DNA of 18,435 bases, taken from the NCBI GenBank assembly GCA_902490095.1, contig CABUCQ010000035.1, positions 1 through 18,435 on the forward strand. Reading direction: 5' to 3'. The notes beneath the pieces are model-generated. The model saw only the letters and a program-made list of their open reading frames with translations, had not been told where the DNA came from and made no database searches. Position numbers and translations under genes: made by a program. This document shows positions 13,635 through 18,435 of this stretch, piece after piece (the stretch's first letter is position 1; every line of letters begins with the position of its first letter). The DNA comes from an uncultured Collinsella sp. (GTDB lineage Bacteria; Actinomycetota; Coriobacteriia; Coriobacteriales; Coriobacteriaceae).

Positions 13635-15137
13635 ATGAATGATGAGACGATGGGCCAAGAGGATGCGGCCCAAGATGCAGAAGCATGCGCCGAGGCCCTG
13701 GAGAGCCTAGACCAGATCGCGCTGGCCGAGATTGCGTTTGACGATTCGAGCGTTGATGTGCAGGATGAGCCGGAAATCGAGGCGCAGCCCGATGATCAGG
13801 ATGCAAAAGACGATGGCGCCGCGCCCACCGAAGACGAGGCGAGGCACGAGGAATCCGAATGCGAGGCCGACGACCAGCCCAAATCCGACACGAGCGAGGA
13901 AACCATCTTGCTCGACAGCTTGCCGGCCGAAGATTCGCTGACCCGCGAGCTCCCTGGCTTAGGCTCCTCGCCTGCCGTGGACGAGACCATCGCCATGGGC
14001 GATATTCCCCTGCCGTCCGTTCCCTCGGCACGCGAGGCCGAGGTTCGTCATCGCAAGATGTCGCCCAAGCGCCGCAATCTGATGGTCGCTGGCGTTGTGG
14101 CCGTCGCGCTCGTCGCCGGCGGCGCAGGCTATGCTGCCTGGAACGGATATCAGCAAGAGCAGGCTGCCATCGCCGCCGCCAATGCCCACACGATGATGTC
14201 AGTGCAGATTGGCATGCATGCCGCGGGCCTCGACTGTTCCACCGGCTCCAAGATTCCCGTACAGGTGAGCGGTCAGGACGCTGATGGCTCCTCCGTGAGC
14301 GAAACGCTCTATGTTGACGAGCACGGCCGCGGCATCAAACTGCTGCCCGGCGATTACACGCTCTCCATTGCCGCCTCCCCCATCGCGTCCGACGGCACCG
14401 TCTATACCGTGCCGACCACCAAGGCGCAGGTCACGATCAAGAGCGACGGACAGGACCTAAGCAGCCAGGCCGCCTTTAGGCTCAAGGTGCCTTCGGCCGA
14501 CACGGTGACTGACGACCAGATCGATGCCGCCGCCAAGTATGCCGAGGAGGGAGGCACGAGCTCCGCCGCGGCTGCCAAAGTGCTCCAGCAGGCAGCAACC
14601 GCGCGGCGCGACGCCGCCGTCAATGCCGTGAGCGCGCAAAAGGCACAGGCGGCCCATGATGCCGACGCCCGTCACAAGGCAACCGACCTTTACCAGCTCG
14701 ATATCCCCGTCGAGTGGTACGGCAAGGTCGAGACTTGGCAGAATGGCAGCACGCTATGCATCTATCTTGCCGGCGACAGCGATACGCCGATCGTGACGCT
14801 CGTCGCGGTGCGCGAGGGCGAGAGCTTTACACCCGATGAGGGCGATACGGTTTTGGGTGCGGCCAATCTAGGCAACGGTTATACCGTCTACGCCAGCGGC
14901 CCCGTCTATCCGTACGTGGTGCCCCAGACCATCAACGGACGGACGCAGAATCCCGTGTCAACCTACCCCATGGACACGGCCATTGAGCTTGTCGAGCTCA
15001 CGACCGGTAACCGCTACACCTATAGCCAGATCAAGAACGTACTGGTCGGCAAAGACGGCAAGGCCGACGCCGCGACCAAACTCGAGACCGACTACCTCGC
15101 GCAAATCCTGCTGCCGAGTATCAAAGCCCAGGACTAG
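13635..15137 (+). CDS. Single-pass membrane protein with acidic cytoplasmic and extracellular domains, function unknown
   Basis: The protein has 500 residues from ATG at 13635, with GGGGGA upstream. Residues 1-140 are acidic and low-complexity (many Asp/Glu/Ala, including the phospho-site-like TSEETILLDSL and VDETIAMGDI). A basic stop-transfer stretch (HRKMSPKRR) precedes one membrane helix (about 148-169), giving a cytoplasmic N-terminus. The outer part has a beta-rich domain of Ig or carboxypeptidase-regulatory type (about 200-285; GRGIKLLPGDYTLSI), an Ala-rich helical linker (about 295-350), and a C-terminal domain starting LDIPVEWYGKVETW. Similar layouts occur in Coriobacteriia surface proteins. 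The DETI segments recall substrates of FHA/Ser-Thr-kinase signalling, which is inference only. It is transcribed alone, converging on the ATPase gene. Confidence 0.8.
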   Translation: MNDETMGQEDAAQDAEACAEALESLDQIALAEIAFDDSSVDVQDEPEIEAQPDDQDAKDDGAAPTEDEARHEESECEADDQPKSDTSEETILLDSLPAEDSLTRELPGLGSSPAVDETIAMGDIPLPSVPSAREAEVRHRKMSPKRRNLMVAGVVAVALVAGGAGYAAWNGYQQEQAAIAAANAHTMMSVQIGMHAAGLDCSTGSKIPVQVSGQDADGSSVSETLYVDEHGRGIKLLPGDYTLSIAASPIASDGTVYTVPTTKAQVTIKSDGQDLSSQAAFRLKVPSADTVTDDQIDAAAKYAEEGGTSSAAAAKVLQQAATARRDAAVNAVSAQKAQAAHDADARHKATDLYQLDIPVEWYGKVETWQNGSTLCIYLAGDSDTPIVTLVAVREGESFTPDEGDTVLGAANLGNGYTVYASGPVYPYVVPQTINGRTQNPVSTYPMDTAIELVELTTGNRYTYSQIKNVLVGKDGKADAATKLETDYLAQILLPSIKAQD

Positions 15138-15210
15138 CCTGGCGCAGCAAGGTGCTCCCCAACCGTGATGAAGGAGCCAGGAAGTCCTGACCCCACAGGT
15201 CCATAGATGA

Positions 15211-16563
15211 TTAGGCAAGGAGCCACTTCCATGCGGGCGTAACGTGTACCACACCGTGCTCGCATGGAATATCGGTCTGTTCATCCATGGTAACGATTGC
15301 CGACTCGCCAAGATCAAACTGGGCCATCGAGGCATCAAGCGCGGCAATTTCGCGCTCGCGCGTTTTCTCACTTGCCATATCCGTACTCACCTGAATCAGG
15401 CTATAAGCCCGCATGAGAAGCGCGTCCCCAGCCACAAAGTCCACCTCATGGCTTTTGCTCTTCTCTTTGATTAGCAGGCGGCAGACCGAGCCGGTCCTCA
15501 CCGCGGGAGTCCTTCTTCTTAGCGCATTGAACACTGCGGTTTCGAGCCTCTGGCCCTGGTCCAATGCCGATGCGGGAGAGAATGCTCCAAACATCGCAGG
15601 GTCGACAGCGTAGACCTTAGACGCAGACCGCATGTTATTTGCCAGTGAACGCGTGAACTCCGGCACAGAAAATAACAGGTAGGCGTCCTCATAATACTCA
15701 AGTAAATCGCTGAGCGAATTACGACTGACGGGTATCTGTCTGCTCTTGAACTCGTTGTACACTTTGTTCACTGACAGCTCTCGTCCCGAAGATGCCATAC
15801 ACCGCGTCAAGAACAGCGATGCCAGGCGAGGGTTCTTGACGTCGTAACGTTCAACGACGTCCATGGCGACCGTTCGCGAAGCATATTCCTGTAGCAGCTG
15901 AATCGCGTCTGCAGGCGTCTGCTCAAGTGTCGCAATGAATCCCCCTCGTTCAAGATACCCGATCAAATGATGTCGAAGCAGCGCTGCATCGCTCGGGGAA
16001 AAGGTCGCATCTGGCTCGGGAACGCTCCCCGTCTTATATCGAGCGTATTCCGAAAAACTCAACGGAAAAAGCTCTCGCACAAGAGAACGACCCCTGAACT
16101 CGCTCTTAAGTTCTGAGGACAGCATCTTGGAAGAAGATCCCGTCACATAGACGGTCGCTTTCTCCGTATCGACTACACGCCGCAGAAACGCACCCCATTC
16201 GGGAATTTCCTGGATCTCGTCAAAGAAAATGTAAGCGCCCTCGGTTCGAGCAGCAGGATACAGCGCATAGAACGTGTCGAGCACGTCCGCCAGCAGCGAT
16301 GGCTCATACGGGCGCAAGCGCTCATCCTCAAAATTGAAGTAAAGCATCCGGTCAAGCTCGACGCCCCGGCTCTGAAGCCGCCGCATCTCCTGATACAGGC
16401 GATACGTCTTTCCACAACGGCGGGCCCCCACAATCACATTTACGATGTTGTCGCGCTTTGGCTCCTGTGGGTTTCCTAGATCAAGGTCTCGCTCAAAGAC
16501 CTGCGGAACCCCCTGCTGTTCAAAGTCCTTTATTTTCTGGGCGATCAAGTCGTTGAATGCCAT
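15211..16563 (-). CDS. AAA ATPase with DUF4143 C-terminal domain
   Basis: The protein has 450 residues from ATG at 16563, with GGAG 5 nt upstream. The AAA_14 domain has Walker A GARRCGKT (46-53), Walker B YIFFDE (111-116) and a sensor strand VYVTGSSS (138-145). The C-terminal half matches the DUF4143 pattern, with GQRLETAVFNALRRR (about 337-351) and then a nuclease-like core HEVDFV...LIQV (E373, D375, Q391). The lysine of a classical PD-(D/E)xK site is not evident, so nuclease activity is doubtful. Many bacteria carry several such paralogues, often with patchy distribution; their role is not settled. GC is lower than in the neighbours (48% in the sampled line 16021-16080), suggesting acquisition. 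It is probably expressed alone from the promoter embedded in the inverted repeat at 16571-16632. Confidence 0.88.
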   Translation of the reverse strand: MAFNDLIAQKIKDFEQQGVPQVFERDLDLGNPQEPKRDNIVNVIVGARRCGKTYRLYQEMRRLQSRGVELDRMLYFNFEDERLRPYEPSLLADVLDTFYALYPAARTEGAYIFFDEIQEIPEWGAFLRRVVDTEKATVYVTGSSSKMLSSELKSEFRGRSLVRELFPLSFSEYARYKTGSVPEPDATFSPSDAALLRHHLIGYLERGGFIATLEQTPADAIQLLQEYASRTVAMDVVERYDVKNPRLASLFLTRCMASSGRELSVNKVYNEFKSRQIPVSRNSLSDLLEYYEDAYLLFSVPEFTRSLANNMRSASKVYAVDPAMFGAFSPASALDQGQRLETAVFNALRRRTPAVRTGSVCRLLIKEKSKSHEVDFVAGDALLMRAYSLIQVSTDMASEKTREREIAALDASMAQFDLGESAIVTMDEQTDIPCEHGVVHVTPAWKWLLA

Positions 16564-16570
16564 GATTCTC

Positions 16571-16632
16571 CAATCTTGCTCTCTAGCTAATCAAAATTAT
16601 AGCGATTCTTGATTAATTAGAGAGCAAGATTG
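16571..16632. promoter_or_regulatory. Long inverted repeat enclosing the ATPase promoter
   Basis: CAATCTTGCTCTCTA (16571-16585) and TAGAGAGCAAGATTG (16618-16632) are a perfect 15-bp inverted repeat. An inner TAATCAA (16588-16594) pairs with TTGATTA (16609-16615). In the 14-bp centre, TATAAT is read on the - strand (16601-16596), a perfect -10 box. The right arm covers the -35 region, and the left arm would lie at the transcript start, 7 nt before the ATPase ATG. Binding to the arms would block the promoter. Confidence 0.7.
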
Positions 16633-16775
16633 TGTGTAGCTTGATTAACACTTAAGCAAGTTTTTCACTGTTATTGCTCCGAAGGATATCGAGTGGCTAA
16701 GAGGACAACCGAGCTCGAATGCGACTCCCCGAGCAGTCAATTTGGGACGGGGATATTATGACCACCCTACAAAAG

Positions 16776-16979
16776 TTAGCGCCACGGGTCGGCTTCGAAC
16801 AGCGGCTCGCGCTCGGGGCGGCGATCGCTGTAGGGATCGTAGCCGTCATCGTCCTCGTTCTCGGCACGGATGTAGGGGTCGCGCGGCTTGGGCGCCGGCT
16901 TGGGAGAAGCCTTCGGTGCGACCGGCGCGGCGGGCGCTGCCTCAGCAACCGGTGCGTGCGTCTTGTTCTCGTCTTTCAT
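16776..16979 (-). CDS. Small Pro/Ala-rich acidic protein, function unknown
   Basis: The protein has 67 residues from ATG at 16979, with AAGGAG 8 nt upstream; an ATG two codons earlier is only 2 nt from that site. Residues about 8-30 are an Ala/Pro/Lys-rich flexible stretch (APAAPVAPKASPKPAPKPR). The rest is acidic with Tyr and Arg (ENEDDDGYDPYSDRRPEREP) and ends EADPWR. No membrane segment or known domain is seen. It lies on the same strand as clpB but after the clpB terminator, so it probably has its own promoter, not located. It may be a lineage-specific disordered protein. Confidence 0.6.
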   Translation of the reverse strand: MKDENKTHAPVAEAAPAAPVAPKASPKPAPKPRDPYIRAENEDDDGYDPYSDRRPEREPLFEADPWR

Positions 16980-17030
16980 CTGCATATCTCCTTGCCATGT
17001 ACTCATGCTCAACATCATCGATTGTCGCAC

Positions 17031-17066
17031 GAAAAAGGGCGGCGGACCCGATTGGATCCGCCGCCC
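17031..17066 (-). terminator. Intrinsic terminator of clpB
   Basis: On the - strand GGGCGGCGGA (17066-17057) pairs with TCCGCCGCCC (17046-17037) in a perfect 10-bp stem with a 10-nt loop, followed by TTTTTC. It lies 43 nt after the clpB stop and before the small acidic-protein gene. Confidence 0.92.
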
Positions 17067-17109
17067 TTGGCGTTTTGCGATGAGGTGCGGTTAAAGCCGG
17101 TCCCATAAT

Positions 17110-18435
17110 TTACTCTGCGTCGGGGACCTCGTAGGTGGCCGCCGGCGTGTTGTCGCACACGACGGTAAAGCCACCGTCCTTGTCGACATCGACCGTCACC
17201 TGATCGCCCTCGCGCACCGTGCCGTCGATGATAGCGGCGGCGATGGCATCCACGACCTCGCGCTGAACCAGACGCTTGAGCGGACGGGCGCCAAAGACCG
17301 GGTCCAGGCCGCCCACGGCGAGCATCTGCTTGGCCGCCGGGGTGATGGCAAGCGTCATGCGCTCCTTGGCCAGACGCGCGCGGACGTCGGCGAGCTGGAT
17401 GTCGACGATCTTCTCGATCTGCGCCATACCGAGCGGATGGAACACCACGATATCGTCGATACGGTTGAGGAACTCGGGGCGGAAGGTCTGAGCCATGGCC
17501 GCGTCGACCTGATGGCGCATCTCCTCCTCGTCCTTGCCGGAAAGCTCGGCGATAGCCTTGGAGCCCACGTTAGACGTCATGATGATGATCGTGTTCTTGA
17601 AGGACACCTGACGACCCTGGCCATCGGTCAGACGGCCGTCGTCGAGCACCTGCAACAGCACGTTGAAGACATCAGGATGAGCCTTCTCCATCTCGTCGAG
17701 CAAGATCACGGAATACGGACGACGGCGAACGGCCTCAGTGAGCTGGCCGCCCTCATCATAGCCCACGTATCCCGGGGGCGCACCGATCAGACGCTGGACG
17801 CTGAACTTCTCCATGTACTCGGACATGTCGATACGCACGAGTGCGCGCTCGTCGTCGAACAGGCACTCGGCCAGCGCCTTGGCGAGCTCGGTCTTGCCCA
17901 CGCCGGTGGGGCCCAGGAAGAAGAAGCTGCCGATGGGCTTGTCCGGATCGGAGAGGCCCGCACGGCTGCGGCGCACGGCTGCGGCGACAGCGGAGACGGC
18001 CTCGTCCTGGCCGATGACACACTTATGCAGCTCGCCCTCCAAGCCCTTCAGTTTGTCGAGCTCGCCCTGCATCATCTTGGACACGGGCACGCCGGTCCAG
18101 GCGCTCACGACCTCGGCGATTTCATCGGAGGTCACCTGCTCGTTGAGGCCCTCGCCGTCCTGCTGCTTTTGCGCCTCGAGCGCAGCCTCGGAATCCTGAA
18201 TCTGCTGCTGCAGACCCGGAATCACGGAGTAGCGCAGCTCGGACGCACGGCCCAGGTCGCCGTTACGCGTCGCGCGCTCCTCTTCGCTCTTGGCCTCGTC
18301 AAGCTGGCTCTTAAGCTCCTGCACGTGGTCAATGGCGTTCTTCTGGTTGAGCCAGCCGGCCTTTTGCACGTTGAGTTTTTCCTGGACCTCGGCAATCTCC
18401 TGGCGCAGGGCCTCCAGACGCTCCTTGGAGGCGTC
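17110..18435 (-). CDS. clpB: Chaperone ClpB, C-terminal part (gene runs off the right edge)
   Basis: There are 441 codons in frame to the window end; the start codon is outside. Visible are the end of the coiled-coil middle domain (charged heptads, about the first 110 residues), then the second AAA+ module with Walker A GPTGVGKT, the FSVQRLIGAPPGYVGY pore loop, Walker B VILLDE, and the sensor region TIIIMTSNVGS, followed by the C-terminal small domain with GARPLKRLVQREV. ClpB is an ATP-driven ring that rescues aggregated proteins together with DnaK. The coiled-coil middle domain separates it from ClpA and ClpX. No heat-shock control site can be seen because the promoter lies beyond the window. 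Confidence 0.96.
   Translation of the reverse strand, partial: DASKERLEALRQEIAEVQEKLNVQKAGWLNQKNAIDHVQELKSQLDEAKSEEERATRNGDLGRASELRYSVIPGLQQQIQDSEAALEAQKQQDGEGLNEQVTSDEIAEVVSAWTGVPVSKMMQGELDKLKGLEGELHKCVIGQDEAVSAVAAAVRRSRAGLSDPDKPIGSFFFLGPTGVGKTELAKALAECLFDDERALVRIDMSEYMEKFSVQRLIGAPPGYVGYDEGGQLTEAVRRRPYSVILLDEMEKAHPDVFNVLLQVLDDGRLTDGQGRQVSFKNTIIIMTSNVGSKAIAELSGKDEEEMRHQVDAAMAQTFRPEFLNRIDDIVVFHPLGMAQIEKIVDIQLADVRARLAKERMTLAITPAAKQMLAVGGLDPVFGARPLKRLVQREVVDAIAAAIIDGTVREGDQVTVDVDKDGGFTVVCDNTPAATYEVPDAE

Noticed and set aside
15138..15210. Bidirectional terminator between the surface protein and the ATPase
   Set aside because: Only short pairings (CCTGGC/GCCAGG over about 30 nt, CCTG/CAGG) and no T tract were found, so no terminator can be supported.

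Overview
The window is high-GC bacterial chromosome. It most likely comes from an anaerobic gut Coriobacteriia, with Collinsella or a close relative as the best guess. I infer this from gene content (a three-gene mannose-type PTS with a DUF956 companion, a very large anaerobe-type FeS/NADPH flavoprotein, a membrane protein of the DUF5692 type, ClpB) and from codon use strongly biased to G/C in third positions. No marker gene here proves the species.

Layout. Positions 1-430 hold a small convergent locus: a short structured transcript candidate on the + strand faces a 49-codon single-membrane-helix gene on the - strand. They share a hairpin terminator, and their leaders carry inverted copies of the same sequence. 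Positions 731-3731 hold a two-gene restriction-modification system of lower GC. The first gene fuses a PD-(D/E)xK nuclease domain to an N6-adenine methylase; the second encodes a two-TRD specificity subunit. The arrangement and sizes match BcgI-like type IIB systems. After it come two tandem long hairpins with the same architecture (3738-3908), then tRNA-Arg(CCU) on the - strand (4065-4140), then about 3.5 copies of a ~62-bp hairpin repeat (4220-4431).

Positions 4444-7726 are a mannose-family PTS operon read on the - strand: manX (EIIAB), manY (EIIC), manZ (EIID), an intervening terminator, then manO (DUF956). Its upstream region (7727-8063) carries a TATAAT box and two distant copies of a TTTGTTTAAAC motif. 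hypA (TTG start) follows on the - strand.

Positions 8681-13380 look like one regulon. A 925-residue FeS/FAD/NADPH oxidoreductase is divergent from a TetR-family regulator, with two TTGAC-N5-GTCAA palindromes between them. A polytopic membrane protein lies downstream of the regulator. A strong terminator at 13448-13486 closes this block. The rest holds a 500-residue single-pass membrane protein of unknown function (+), an AAA/DUF4143 ATPase (-) whose promoter sits inside a long perfect inverted repeat, a small Pro/Ala-rich acidic protein, a terminator, and the 3' part of clpB, which runs off the right edge.

The most unusual signals are the two families of long hairpins either side of the tRNA, both showing compensatory changes between copies, and the convergent small-protein/structured-RNA locus at the left edge. 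The FeS flavoprotein/TetR/membrane-protein module is the best candidate for an uncharacterised functional system.
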